A DNA stretch of 64,000 nucleotides from Candidatus Dadabacteria bacterium (GCA_026705445.1 JAPPAR010000013.1:62001-126000); one strand, 5' to 3'. Counted from the first letter of the stretch, positions 8,489 to 17,341 are shown. A program made the numbers and translations. The notes: a model not told the origin generated them from the sequence alone.

Positions 8489-9544
8489 TTGAGTGATTCT
8501 TCAGCGGTTCGTTACAGACTTCCGGCTGAATGGGAACCTCACGACGCCACCTGGCTTGTGTGGCCGCAGAACGTAAGCGATTGGCCGGGAAAATTCTCGG
8601 GGATCAAGAAGGTTTACCGCGAAATCGTAAGCCACCTATCAGAGTCAGAGAAGGTGAGAATAATAGTTGACCCCGGAGGAACACAGAAGCGGGCCGAGGG
8701 AGTTCTCAGGGAAGAATTAACTGATCTTGGCAACGTGGAGTTCTACGAGTGCCCCACAGACAGATCCTGGATACGGGATTCCGGCCCCTTCTTCGTAAGA
8801 GATGGTTCCGGGGGGCTGAGCGTGCTTGATTTCGGATTTAACGGATGGGCTAAGTACCCAGATTGGGAAAACGACGACATGATTCCGGGGTTTGTGGCCG
8901 AGTCTCTTCGTCTTGACTCAGAAACCCCCGCATGTGTTGGAAAGAAAATCATTCTTGAGGGCGGAAGCATTGACGTAAACGGAGAGGGTTCCCTAATAAC
9001 AACTAAGCAGTGTCTTCTAAGTACGGACAAACAGGCAAGGAATCCTTCTTTCGGGAAAAACGACTACAAGGCGGTGTTCTCTGAGTATTTCGGCGCAACG
9101 AACGTTCTCTGGCTTAACGGAGGCATAGAGGGAGATGATACAAACGGCCATGTTGACGATATATGCAGGTTTACGGGTCCCAGCACGGTTGTCTTATGCC
9201 TTGAGAACAGCGCTCGAGACCCGAATTACCGCCCGCTTCGCGAAAACCTTGAGATACTCCAAGACCTAGAGCTTGAGGACGGAGGAAAAATTGAAATCGT
9301 CCCCCTCCCGATGCCATCACCGCTTTTTTTCGACGGCGAGAGACTTCCGGCAACTTACGCCAATTTCTACGTCTCAAACGAAAAAGTTCTCGTCCCCATC
9401 TATAACGATCCGAAAGACTGCGAGGCGCTTGGCGTACTGTCGGAACTTTTCCCCAAAAGATATGTCGTTGGAATTGACTGCATCGACCTTGTGTGGGGAT
9501 TTGGAGCTATCCACTGCATGACAAAAGAAGAGCCTCTTGGTTAG
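8489..9544 (+). CDS. aguA: Agmatine deiminase
   Basis: 351 residues, usual length for the peptidyl-arginine-deiminase-like family. It converts agmatine to N-carbamoylputrescine. Family motifs include LPAEWEPHDATWLVWP at the N-terminus, DRSWIRDSGPFF, the His-containing NGHVDDICRF and the catalytic Cys near the end (GAIHCMTKEEP). The start is a TTG at 8489, only two bases after the aguB stop, which implies translational coupling. No arginine decarboxylase is in the window, so the source of agmatine is elsewhere. Confidence 0.96.
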   Translation: MSDSSAVRYRLPAEWEPHDATWLVWPQNVSDWPGKFSGIKKVYREIVSHLSESEKVRIIVDPGGTQKRAEGVLREELTDLGNVEFYECPTDRSWIRDSGPFFVRDGSGGLSVLDFGFNGWAKYPDWENDDMIPGFVAESLRLDSETPACVGKKIILEGGSIDVNGEGSLITTKQCLLSTDKQARNPSFGKNDYKAVFSEYFGATNVLWLNGGIEGDDTNGHVDDICRFTGPSTVVLCLENSARDPNYRPLRENLEILQDLELEDGGKIEIVPLPMPSPLFFDGERLPATYANFYVSNEKVLVPIYNDPKDCEALGVLSELFPKRYVVGIDCIDLVWGFGAIHCMTKEEPLG

Positions 9545-9637
9545 CTCACGAATTCAAATCAAATTCGTTGTCGCAAAATTTCGGATTTATAATCTCCTAT
9601 TGATATTTAACGCTGAACAGCATGCGATGCGATTCCC

Positions 9638-10366
9638 TCACTCATAAGTATAGAAAATCGGGTTTGCAGCTCCTTTTCGAGTCATTTCATCAGGTAGACG
9701 TTTGTTTAAGTACTTGTCGGCAATGTTTTCCGGCGCCTCGGTCCCGTCAAACTCGTACCTAGGTGGCGGACCGGGATACTCCTTGGACTCACGCCACTTA
9801 CATTCGACGTAAACACCCCTGCATATCCCGTTCACTGTAGCGAGGATGATCTCGGCCCGTTGAGCCCTACTCAAGTTCACTTTCCAAGAAGCCCTGACAG
9901 CCGAGTAGGTTCCGAGTCGACACTGCGTCTCCGACCTGATCTTGATCACTATTATCTTGTCTTTCCGTTTGAACTCGATGGCCTCAGCGCCATAGTCCTC
10001 GACCAGTTGTTGGACGTGTGCCGGCCCCCTGTCGTGAGATCCGTGACCAGTGGCGACGTTCGTGAGTTGTCCATCGAACACATCGATCAGGGCTGCTTCG
10101 ACCTCAAATGCTTCCCTTTCCGACATGCCGTGTCGGTGAATGATATGGGTCGGTTCGAGATTGACGCTTTTGATCTCCCTGATCCGGTCCGCACACGGAA
10201 TCTCCCCATCCTTGAAATCGGGGGAGTTGTCGGCAAGTGTGGCGTGATAGAAGACGCGGTTACCCTTACCCTTGCCGATGTAGAAGGTGGAACCGTTCCT
10301 CGGGTCGATTAGACGATAGACATAGTATTTTAGTTTTTCTTGTACGTGAGTTGGAAAGCTTCTCAT
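9638..10366 (-). CDS. GIY-YIG nuclease domain protein
   Basis: About 242 residues. The N-terminal domain has the GIY-YIG signature in the form YYVYRLIDPRNG followed by FYIGKGKGNRVFYH, of the kind seen in LEM-3-like nuclease domains. The Glu expected near the end of the domain is plausible in REAFEVEAALI. The C-terminal half (AEAIEFKRKDKIIVIKIRS onward) is not recognised. The ATG at 10366 with GGAGAG six bases upstream is preferred over a GTG at 10387. It lies directly downstream of the MGMT gene on the same strand, but base composition and family suggest an accessory function such as DNA repair or defence. Confidence 0.72.
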   Translation of the reverse strand: MRSFPTHVQEKLKYYVYRLIDPRNGSTFYIGKGKGNRVFYHATLADNSPDFKDGEIPCADRIREIKSVNLEPTHIIHRHGMSEREAFEVEAALIDVFDGQLTNVATGHGSHDRGPAHVQQLVEDYGAEAIEFKRKDKIIVIKIRSETQCRLGTYSAVRASWKVNLSRAQRAEIILATVNGICRGVYVECKWRESKEYPGPPPRYEFDGTEAPENIADKYLNKRLPDEMTRKGAANPIFYTYE

Positions 10367-10393
10367 TACAACACTCTCCAGTTCCACAGAAGA

Positions 10394-10894
10394 TTATAAT
10401 CCGTTAAATTTAAACCCTTCGTACTCAAGAATCGCCCTTTTTACGTCAAGCCCCCAGCGGTAGCCGTGAAGATCCCCCGTCTTTCCTATAATACGGTGGC
10501 AAGGCACCAAATAAGCAATCGGATTTCCCGCCACGGCATTTGAGACGGCCCTTACTGCAGTGGGCACTCCTGCCGACTCCGCAAGTTCTGAATAGGACAA
10601 GGTCTCACCCTCTCGGACCTCCATCAGCTTTTCCCATACCTTCAGCTGAAACCGTGTTCCTAGGAGCAGTATCTCCGGAGGCCGTCTTCCCGGGGAAAAC
10701 AGCAAGTTCCGCAATACTTCGGCCGTTTTTTCGTCATCCCTTCGGTTCTTCGGGTTCGGCCATGCCTTCCTGAATTCTTTCAAGTGGCTTTCAGGATCAG
10801 TGCGGAAAAAACTCATATGGCATATAGCTTCTTCGCATATCCCGATAAGACATTTTCCAAACGGAGTGCCGTGGATCCCGTAGATAATGCGCAT
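10394..10894 (-). CDS. ogt: Methylated-DNA--protein-cysteine S-methyltransferase
   Basis: 166 residues from the ATG at 10894 (MRIIYGIHGTPFG), the family's normal length; the open frame continues up to a TTG at 11023 but without family resemblance. The active-site motif VPCHRIIG carries the alkyl-acceptor Cys, preceded by a recognition helix (PTAVRAVSNAVAGNP) with the Arg finger. It removes O6-alkyl groups from guanine in a suicide reaction. It follows the acyl-CoA dehydrogenase gene on the same strand. Confidence 0.93.
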   Translation of the reverse strand: MRIIYGIHGTPFGKCLIGICEEAICHMSFFRTDPESHLKEFRKAWPNPKNRRDDEKTAEVLRNLLFSPGRRPPEILLLGTRFQLKVWEKLMEVREGETLSYSELAESAGVPTAVRAVSNAVAGNPIAYLVPCHRIIGKTGDLHGYRWGLDVKRAILEYEGFKFNGL

Positions 10895-11030
10895 CCCGGA
10901 CCTGGTTTTTTTCTTTTTCCCGGAAGAAATCTCTTTCGTGTTAACCACAATACCCCGCCATAAGTGGTCCGGAAAGCTTTTCAAGACTCCATTATCGTGG
11001 GTTTTCCCATTTATCGACTGCAAAGCAAAA

Positions 11031-12245
11031 CTACCTCCTTCCGAAAATTGATCTCGCTATTATCATCTTGTGTATCTCGTTTGTGCCTTCGTATATCTCC
11101 CCGACCTTGGAATCTCTGTAGATCTCCTCAACCTTGTAGGTGGAAGAATCGTGGGCAAGTTCCACCATAAGCCCGAGACCTCCGAATATCTGAACGGCGT
11201 CGCGGGCCATGGTAACACTTATCTCCGAGCCGTAGTACTTGGCGGCGGATGTCTCGAAAGTCGGGAAAGGGTCCCCATTGTCAAGGCAGAGCGCGGCCTT
11301 CAGATACAGGTTCCTAGCGTTTTCTATTTCAACAGCCCTCTGCGCCAGCAAAAACTGCCAGTACTGAAAATCGGCTATCTTTTTTCCGAAAGCCTCCCTC
11401 TCGTTCATGAACTCCACGCATTCATCGAACGCCGACTGCGCCATCCCCACCCCGCTTGCCCCGATTCCCGTCCTTCCGTAAAGAAGGGAATTAACGGCGA
11501 CCCGAAGGCCATCTCCTTCCTTCCCTATTAGGTTTTCCCGGGGCACCTCCACATCTTCAAGGTATATGTCGTAGGTAAGTTCTCCCCTGTTTCCGAGTTT
11601 CTTATCCGGGGGACTCACGGAACAACCCGGCGAATCAAGATCAACCACTATCATTACGGACTTGTCCCCCGCTGAGGCTAGCAGAGTAACGAAATCAGCT
11701 ACCCCGGCGTTGGTTATGTAGCGCTTGCGGCCGTTTACAATGTATTTTTTGCCCTTCCTGCGGGCTTTCGTTACAAGAGACTCGGTCCTTACGTCAGAAC
11801 CCGACTGGGGCTCCGTCATCGCAAATGACGCCACCGAGGTTCCATCAAGAGCCGCAGCGAGATATTTTTCCTTTATGTGGGGGGACCCCATAGCCAAAGT
11901 TTTTCCGGAAAGCAAAAAGTGGGCATTTATCGTTCCCGCGACGCTCGCGCTTATGTAGGCAAGTTCCTCCGCCATAACCGCTGCCGCGCATGCGGGGTGG
12001 GAAAGACCCAGTCCCCCGTCCTTTTTTGAATACGGGATCCGGAAAAGCCCCTCTGCGGCCATTTTCCTGAAAAGATCACGGGGAAAATTCTCATTTCTCT
12101 CGCTTTTCTCTCCTATGTCCCTAGCAATCGGAAGAACCTCTTTTTCGGCAAAATCCCTCACTTTCTTCCTGATTTCTCTCGTTTCTTCGGGAAAAAGATG
12201 CTCTTTGTAGAGCTTTGTCTGCATTCTCTGGGGTAATTTGCGCAT
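11031..12245 (-). CDS. Acyl-CoA dehydrogenase
   Basis: 404 residues, normal for the FAD-dependent family. Visible motifs are AMTEPQSGSDV (flavin/substrate loop), KRYITNAGVADF in the middle beta domain, the GRTGIGASGVGMAQSAFDE helix and the C-terminal RDAVQIFGGLGL with a final EIYEGTNEIHKMIIARSI. The catalytic base is likely the Glu in EGTNEI. It oxidises an acyl-CoA to the enoyl-CoA and passes electrons to ETF. The chain-length specificity is unknown. It diverges from an LLM flavoenzyme gene across 181 bases. Confidence 0.95.
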   Translation of the reverse strand: MRKLPQRMQTKLYKEHLFPEETREIRKKVRDFAEKEVLPIARDIGEKSERNENFPRDLFRKMAAEGLFRIPYSKKDGGLGLSHPACAAAVMAEELAYISASVAGTINAHFLLSGKTLAMGSPHIKEKYLAAALDGTSVASFAMTEPQSGSDVRTESLVTKARRKGKKYIVNGRKRYITNAGVADFVTLLASAGDKSVMIVVDLDSPGCSVSPPDKKLGNRGELTYDIYLEDVEVPRENLIGKEGDGLRVAVNSLLYGRTGIGASGVGMAQSAFDECVEFMNEREAFGKKIADFQYWQFLLAQRAVEIENARNLYLKAALCLDNGDPFPTFETSAAKYYGSEISVTMARDAVQIFGGLGLMVELAHDSSTYKVEEIYRDSKVGEIYEGTNEIHKMIIARSIFGRR

Positions 12246-12299
12246 TCTGCTAACTCCCGTAGTAAAGAATTGTATTTCTGCGAGGACAGACGGGCAGAT

Positions 12300-12322
12300 G
12301 TTGTTTAAATAGTTTAACCAAC
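12300..12322. promoter_or_regulatory. Inverted repeat between acyl-CoA dehydrogenase and LLM genes
   Basis: Arms GTTGTTTAAA (12300-12309) and TTTAACCAAC (12313-12322) match at nine of ten pairs around a three-base centre. The site lies in the divergent intergenic region and has the size of a TetR- or GntR-type operator, so it could control both genes. No regulator gene is adjacent. Confidence 0.35.
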
Positions 12323-12426
12323 TTATCGGATGAACGTTAAAAGCGTCTCAGGAGAACCGGTACCCGGAAGCAAAAATAAGAACCCTAGATGCTCCGCGCT
12401 TCTCACGGTCTTCGCTCTCAAGTAGA

Positions 12427-13434
12427 ATGAATCTGAGCAAATCCGCAGCACTTGGGAGGAACCAGTTGTCTATTACCGGAATTGTCGTACCGTACTGGGC
12501 CGACGTAAAAAAAGATGATCTCACCTATTTTTCGAAACTGGCAGAAGACTTGGGCTATCACTCCATCTGGGTTCCCGAAATGTGGGGACGGGACGCATTT
12601 TCCTTAATATCCCACATGGCGGCGGTCACAGAAAGGATAAATCTGGCCACCGGTATCATCTCCGTTTACAGCAGGTCTCCGGCACTCATAGCGCAGACGG
12701 CGGCCACCGTGGATGAGTACTGCGGGGAAAGATTCATCCTCGGACTCGGGATAAGCAGCGTTTACCTCAACGAATACTGGCACGGCACGAAATTCGAGCG
12801 GCCCCTGAGACGGACGCTTGAGTGCGTCGAGATAATAAGGACGGTCCTCGCGGGAAAGAGGGTCGACTATGAGGGGGAGATTTTCAGGCTTAAAAACTTC
12901 AGGCTTCTTTTTAAGCCCCGGCGAAGCGAGATTCCCATATATATTGCTTCCATGGGACCGAGAAACATCGAGCTTACCTCCCGGGTCGCTGACGGCTGGA
13001 TTCCCTATCTCTGCCCCGTGAGCCTTATTAACGAAAGAAAAAAGGTGCTCGCTTCCGGCGGAAGAAAAATAACCGTGGCCCCGTTTATTCCGGCGATGGT
13101 TTCCGAGGACCGAAGCGAATCAAGAGAAATCGTAAGGGAGTTCGTGGCCCTTTATGTATGCTCCATGGGAGATTATTACCACAAGCTCGTAAGCAGTTAC
13201 GGATTCGGGGAGGAAGCGGACAGGGCGAAAAACCTCTGGCGGGAAAACAGAGCGGAAGCCATAAAAAGCATAAGTGACGAACTGCTTGATCTTGTTTCCG
13301 TGAGCGGTTCCCCGGAGGAGGGAAGAGCAAAGCTCGGGGAGTTCGCCGAGAGCTCTGATCTTCCCATTCTCATGTTTCCCTACAACGCTTCGAGAGAGCA
13401 GACAGCTTTTGCAATGAAAGCGCTTGCCCCTTGA
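12427..13434 (+). CDS. LLM-class flavin-dependent oxidoreductase
   Basis: 335 residues with the luciferase-like TIM-barrel pattern: LAEDLGYHSIWVPEMWGRDAFSLI near the start, INLATGIISVYSRSPALIAQTAAT, and GERFILGLGIS in the first third, then a DGWIPYL motif. Members use FMN or F420; the nonprolyl cis bond region and length fit either. Substrate is unknown. A promoter with the inverted repeat at 12300 may couple it to the divergent acyl-CoA dehydrogenase. Confidence 0.88.
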   Translation: MNLSKSAALGRNQLSITGIVVPYWADVKKDDLTYFSKLAEDLGYHSIWVPEMWGRDAFSLISHMAAVTERINLATGIISVYSRSPALIAQTAATVDEYCGERFILGLGISSVYLNEYWHGTKFERPLRRTLECVEIIRTVLAGKRVDYEGEIFRLKNFRLLFKPRRSEIPIYIASMGPRNIELTSRVADGWIPYLCPVSLINERKKVLASGGRKITVAPFIPAMVSEDRSESREIVREFVALYVCSMGDYYHKLVSSYGFGEEADRAKNLWRENRAEAIKSISDELLDLVSVSGSPEEGRAKLGEFAESSDLPILMFPYNASREQTAFAMKALAP

Positions 13435-13463
13435 GAGAACAATCCGGGCTTAAGGGTCAGGTC

Positions 13464-13492
13464 TTGACATAATTTCCTGTCTTCATTATAAT
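13464..13492 (+). promoter_or_regulatory. Consensus sigma-70 promoter for a leaderless transcript
   Basis: TTGACA (13464-13469) and TATAAT (13487-13492) are both perfect consensus hexamers separated by exactly 17 bases. The ATG of the next gene starts seven bases after the -10 box, so transcription should begin at or next to the A of the start codon, leaving no leader and no ribosome-binding site. Confidence 0.75.
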
Positions 13493-13499
13493 TCCTTCC

Positions 13500-14345
13500 A
13501 TGGCAAGACCGCTAAGACCGGAATACGCAGGGGCCGTCTATTACGTCTCCTCGGTCGGGAACAGAGGGCAGAGCGTCTTTCAGAACTCAGCCGACGGCAA
13601 CGCCTGGATAGAAATCCTCGAGGGGGTATGCGGAAGGTTCGGATGCCTTTGCTTTGGCTACTGCCTCATGTCCGACGGGTATCATCTGGTCATTGAGACC
13701 CCGAAACCCAACCTCTCAAAAGCCATAAGACAGCTAAACGGCGTTTATACCCAGCGTTCAAACAGGCTGCACGATACAGACGGTCACGTTTTCCGGGGAA
13801 GATATAAATCCATAGCTGTCCAGAGGGAGAAATATCTTCTACCCCTTATGGCCCATATCTTTCTTCTACCCCTTCGAGCCGGCTTCGTAAAACATTCCAA
13901 CCAGTTCAAATGGAGCAGCTGCAGGTACCTTTATGGAAAGGATGAAGCGCCAGGATACATAGACCTCGAGTGGTTCTCAGAAGGATTCTCTTCGGATATA
14001 AGCGCCTTTGATGAGTTTCTCGAAGAGAATAGTTCGCGCGACGTGATCTCGGAAGCCCGAAAGCAGATATATCTCGGCGATGATGGATTCATAGAGCTTG
14101 TGCAGGAAAAAACGAAGAGGGACTCGCGGTCAAAGGATATTCCCAAGTATCAGCTCACAAAACCCGTACCGGGCATGATAGACGGTTTCATGCGAAGCGG
14201 ACACTCAAGAGAGGAAGCGATAGCTAAAACCTACCTTACGGGGGACTACACGCTGAGAGAGGTTGCCGACGCGGTCTCAGTTCACTACTCGGTTGTGAGC
14301 AAGATCGTAAGCGAATACGAGAAAATCTCTTCTCTCTCCCGGTAA
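13500..14345 (+). CDS. REP-associated tyrosine transposase-like protein, catalytic residues altered
   Basis: 281 residues of the Y1_Tnp/RAYT family: MARPLRPEYAGAVYYV at the start, an RQLNGVYTQRSNRLH block, HVFRGRYKSIAV, and a C-terminal helix-turn-helix (YTLREVADAVSVHYSVVSKIV). Family members normally have an HUH metal site (M-x-N-H-x-H) and a Tyr in RYIxLNPxRA. Here the first reads MSDGYH (Gly60 in place of His) and the second reads AHIFLLPLRA (no Tyr). The early YHV motif is also YYV. DNA nicking is therefore unlikely and the protein may be a domesticated DNA-binding factor, though it may use other residues. Codon use looks like the neighbours and the frame is intact. Confidence 0.85.
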   Translation: MARPLRPEYAGAVYYVSSVGNRGQSVFQNSADGNAWIEILEGVCGRFGCLCFGYCLMSDGYHLVIETPKPNLSKAIRQLNGVYTQRSNRLHDTDGHVFRGRYKSIAVQREKYLLPLMAHIFLLPLRAGFVKHSNQFKWSSCRYLYGKDEAPGYIDLEWFSEGFSSDISAFDEFLEENSSRDVISEARKQIYLGDDGFIELVQEKTKRDSRSKDIPKYQLTKPVPGMIDGFMRSGHSREEAIAKTYLTGDYTLREVADAVSVHYSVVSKIVSEYEKISSLSR

Positions 14346-14351
14346 AAACCC

Positions 14352-16151
14352 TCAGTCGAGTCCGGACTGCTCTGCGAGTTCCTCAACCTCGTCCACCATC
14401 GCACCTATCACGTCAAGTCCCGTCTGCCAGAAACCGGGGTTGTTTATATCCACCCCCACTCCAGAGAGAAGCTCTGCGGGCGAGGCGCTTCCCCCGGACC
14501 GAAGAAGCTCCATGTAACCGGGTACAAAAGACTTTCCCCGCTCCAAGAACATTCCGTAAAGAGCCAGGGTGAGCAACTCGCCGAAGGAATATGCGTAGCA
14601 GTAAAAGGGAGAGTGTATGAAATGAGGAATGTAAAGCCACCAGTAAGCGTAGTTCTCAGTCAGGGTAACGGAATCTCCGAACATCTCGCGGTTAGCCTCG
14701 ATCCAGAGTTCGCTTATTCTTGCGGTCGTAAGCTCCCCTTGATCTCTTCTTTCGCTGTGCAGGCTCTGCTCAAACCTTGTAAGCACCGCCTGTCTGAAGA
14801 CCGTGGCCATTATGTCCTCGAGTTTTTCCGCTACCAGAACCATCCTGCCTTCCCTTCGCGTCTCTTCCTCCTTGAGGCGGTGAAACACGAGCATTTCCGC
14901 AAAGACGCTTGCGGTCTCAGCCGTGGTAAGGGGCGTGTGGGCTTGGAAATAACCCTGTCGTCTCGAAAGATACTGGTGCACGCCGTGGCCTAGCTCGTGA
15001 GCCAGAATCATCACGTCTCTCGGTTTCCCAGTGTAGTTCATAAAAACATAGGGGTGAACGCCGGGAACCGTACCGTGGCTGAAAGCGCCTCCTCTTTTCC
15101 CGTCCCGAAGCTCGGCGTCTATCCAGTTTTTCTCGAAAAACAAAGACGCGGTCTTTTTCATCTCGGATGAGAATTCACCGAACGAAGAAAGCACGATTTC
15201 CTCTGCCCTGTCCCATGGGACCTGCTCCCTCTCCGAACCCAGGGGAGCATAGCGGTCGTAGTCGTAGAATCTTCGGTACCCGAGAAGCTTTCCCTTGAGT
15301 CCGTAGTAGCGCTTTACGAATCCGAAACTTCGCTCGCACGATTCAAGCAGGGCTTCCACGGCACTGTGGGATATCTCGTTGCTAAGGTGACGCGCCGACA
15401 TAGGATCCTCGTAGCTTCTAAGCCTGTCATTTATTGAGTGGTCGTTTACAAGCGTGTTGAATATGTAGGTAAGCACATGGGAGTTCTCTTTAAGCCCCCT
15501 TGTGAGACCGGACCAGGCTGCCTTTCTTTTCTTTCTGTCCGGGTCGTAAAGAAGCGAGAGGGTCCGGGACTGGTTCAGCCTTTCGATCTTGCCCGAGAGC
15601 CTCACACGAAACTGGATATTGTTCACGACCTCGTCAAAAAGCCTTGAAAACGCCCTCTGCCCGGTGTTTGACTTCTCCTGAAGTATCTTTTCCTCGGCTT
15701 CCGAGAGAGTGTGGTCTCTGTACTGTCTTTCCTGCTCGAGAAAATGCCTGTATTCCGAAAGTTTCGGGTTATTAAGAAGTTTCTTCGCTCTTTTCTTCGG
15801 AACCGAAACCCATTCAACGTAAAAGAAAATGAGCTTTTTCTGAACTTCCGTCGCCTTCTGCTGCATTGATGAGCGAAAGGCACCGTTTTTGGGGTCCCGG
15901 GTGTCGGCCGCGAAAAGAAGGTGAGCGAAGGAAAGTATCTTTCCGATTCCTTCCGACAAGCGCTCAAGCTCCTTCACCGCTCCCGCGAGCTTCCCGGCGG
16001 TGAGCGAAGGAGACTTTATTTTCCCCCTGTACTTTTTTTCAAATCTGTCCGCACGCGCCGATATCCTCTCGAAATCCTTCTCCACGCGTGGGTCGGAAAT
16101 TCCTTCGTAAAGGTCCGAGAGATCCCAACTTATGCCTTCTGCTTTCGCCAT
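14352..16151 (-). CDS. pepF: Oligoendopeptidase F (M3 metallopeptidase)
   Basis: 599 residues, full length for PepF/M3B. The zinc site HELGHGVHQYLSRRQG has the HExxH-type pair (HELGH) and is followed about 25 residues later by the third ligand region (TAETASVFAEM). N-terminal helical domain (WDLSDLYEGISDPRVEKDFERI) is typical. It cleaves short peptides of roughly 7-17 residues in the cytoplasm. It is the last gene of a folK-hpt-pepF run, 39 bases after hpt. Confidence 0.95.
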   Translation of the reverse strand: MAKAEGISWDLSDLYEGISDPRVEKDFERISARADRFEKKYRGKIKSPSLTAGKLAGAVKELERLSEGIGKILSFAHLLFAADTRDPKNGAFRSSMQQKATEVQKKLIFFYVEWVSVPKKRAKKLLNNPKLSEYRHFLEQERQYRDHTLSEAEEKILQEKSNTGQRAFSRLFDEVVNNIQFRVRLSGKIERLNQSRTLSLLYDPDRKKRKAAWSGLTRGLKENSHVLTYIFNTLVNDHSINDRLRSYEDPMSARHLSNEISHSAVEALLESCERSFGFVKRYYGLKGKLLGYRRFYDYDRYAPLGSEREQVPWDRAEEIVLSSFGEFSSEMKKTASLFFEKNWIDAELRDGKRGGAFSHGTVPGVHPYVFMNYTGKPRDVMILAHELGHGVHQYLSRRQGYFQAHTPLTTAETASVFAEMLVFHRLKEEETRREGRMVLVAEKLEDIMATVFRQAVLTRFEQSLHSERRDQGELTTARISELWIEANREMFGDSVTLTENYAYWWLYIPHFIHSPFYCYAYSFGELLTLALYGMFLERGKSFVPGYMELLRSGGSASPAELLSGVGVDINNPGFWQTGLDVIGAMVDEVEELAEQSGLD

Positions 16152-16190
16152 GTCCGTCTCCGTAGCTCTTTGTCGGGAGCAAAAATTAAG

Positions 16191-16733
16191 TTATTCCTGA
16201 AGCAGGTATATATCCTCAAGCGATCTTCCCTTTTCCATGTAGTCCATTCCGTAGCCCACGAGAAACCCTTCATCCACCTGGAAACCCGTGTAATCGGGCT
16301 CTGAACCCGTCGCGCCCTTTCCTCTTTTGTCTATAAGCGCGCATATCCGAAGCGAATCCGGGTTTTTAGACTCTATGTGCTGCAGGATAAACTTCGCCGT
16401 CTCCGAAGTGTCAATTATATCTTCAATTATTATAACGTCCCTGCCCTCCACTTCGCATTCAATATCCCTCAAGAGCTTGAGGCGCCTAGGCCGCGTTCCC
16501 TCTCTGTAACTTGAAACCCTGAGAAACTGCCTTTCGACCATCACGGTTATCTGCGCCAGGAGGTCTTCAAAAAAAGGACGCGCCCCTTTAAGAACGCAGA
16601 CCGCAACGGGAGTTTTTCCCTCGTAGTCCCCCGAAATTTGCTTGGCGAGCCTAGAAACGGCGGTTTTTATGTCGTTTTTTAAGAGAAACTTTTTAAGCGC
16701 GACGCCTTCTAGAATTTCAGTTTCTTCAGACAG
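16191..16733 (-). CDS. hpt: Hypoxanthine phosphoribosyltransferase, probable CTG start
   Basis: The PRPP-binding loop VIIIEDIIDTSETAKFIL and the C-terminal region DEGFLVGYGMDY identify HPRT, which salvages hypoxanthine and guanine. A GTG at 16544 would give only 117 residues and cut away a third of the fold. The frame stays open upstream and encodes the expected N-terminus, including PVAVCVLKGARPFFEDLLAQI, up to a stop at about 16752. Between that stop and the domain no ATG, GTG or TTG exists. A CTG at 16733 lies nine bases after AAGGAGG and yields 180 residues, the family norm. The start overlaps the end of folK by eight bases, suggesting translational coupling. Confidence 0.88.
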   Translation of the reverse strand: MSEETEILEGVALKKFLLKNDIKTAVSRLAKQISGDYEGKTPVAVCVLKGARPFFEDLLAQITVMVERQFLRVSSYREGTRPRRLKLLRDIECEVEGRDVIIIEDIIDTSETAKFILQHIESKNPDSLRICALIDKRGKGATGSEPDYTGFQVDEGFLVGYGMDYMEKGRSLEDIYLLQE

Positions 16734-17136
16734 TACCTCGCCCCTCCTTCAAAGTTTTTTCAAGTTCAGGACAAAGTTCGATCACGGAACGGCGAAGAAA
16801 TTCCCGCTGGTAAACGTCGGGGTCGACAATCTCTCCGTTCCATACGAGTATATCTAGGTCCATTTTTCTCGGGCCGTAGCGATCCTCCCCGACACCTCTC
16901 CCGAGGGAAACCTCTACTCCCTTGAGCAGGGTTTTCAGTTGCTTGCAGCCAAGACGGGTTTTTATCAGCAAGGAACCGTTTAGAAAATCCTGCTGCTCAC
17001 GGGATCCTATGGGCTTGGTTCTCACGAACTTCGATTCTCCGAGAACCCTGAGTTTCTCCCCGAGCATTCGTTTGGCGACACTTACGTTCCTCTCGGCGTC
17101 TATGTTTGAACCGACTCCGATAATAACCGTATTCAT
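16726..17136 (-). CDS. folK: 2-amino-4-hydroxy-6-hydroxymethyldihydropteridine diphosphokinase (HPPK)
   Basis: 136 residues from ATG 17136 (MNTVIIGVGSNIDAERN). The HPPK signature is present as RYGPRKMDLDILVWNG, with the Asp pair that binds Mg-ATP, and the substrate region QQDFLNGSLLIKT. It pyrophosphorylates 6-hydroxymethyldihydropterin for folate synthesis. folB and a pteridine-reductase-like gene lie just upstream on the same strand, beyond a terminator. Its end overlaps the likely start of hpt. Confidence 0.95.
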   Translation of the reverse strand: MNTVIIGVGSNIDAERNVSVAKRMLGEKLRVLGESKFVRTKPIGSREQQDFLNGSLLIKTRLGCKQLKTLLKGVEVSLGRGVGEDRYGPRKMDLDILVWNGEIVDPDVYQREFLRRSVIELCPELEKTLKEGRGTV

Positions 17137-17270
17137 GCCCTGATATCTTCTCCTTGCACTCACAAACCGGTCCCCAGACCACAAGACCAAATTTCACTCA
17201 GCCACCTAAGCTGGCATACGCGCCTAATCGGAACCGTATTTTACATCTAGCCTGCTGAATGTTAAGTATG

Positions 17271-17301
17271 GTTTAAAAAACCGCGGAAAAGTCTTCCGCG
17301 C
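17271..17301 (-). terminator. Rho-independent terminator after folB
   Basis: On the minus strand a stem CGCGGAA/TTCCGCG (17294-17300 with 17282-17288) closes on a five-base loop and is followed by six T residues (17280-17275). It lies about 40 bases past the folB stop and separates the folB operon from folK. Confidence 0.75.
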
Positions 17302-17341
17302 TGCGTCTCCGAGAAAACCGGCAAGACGGCACCTGTCCCGC

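Noticed and set aside
9548-9568. ACGAATT/AATTCGT hairpin after aguA
   Set aside because: The stem is weak and AT-rich with no T-tract, so it is not called a terminator.
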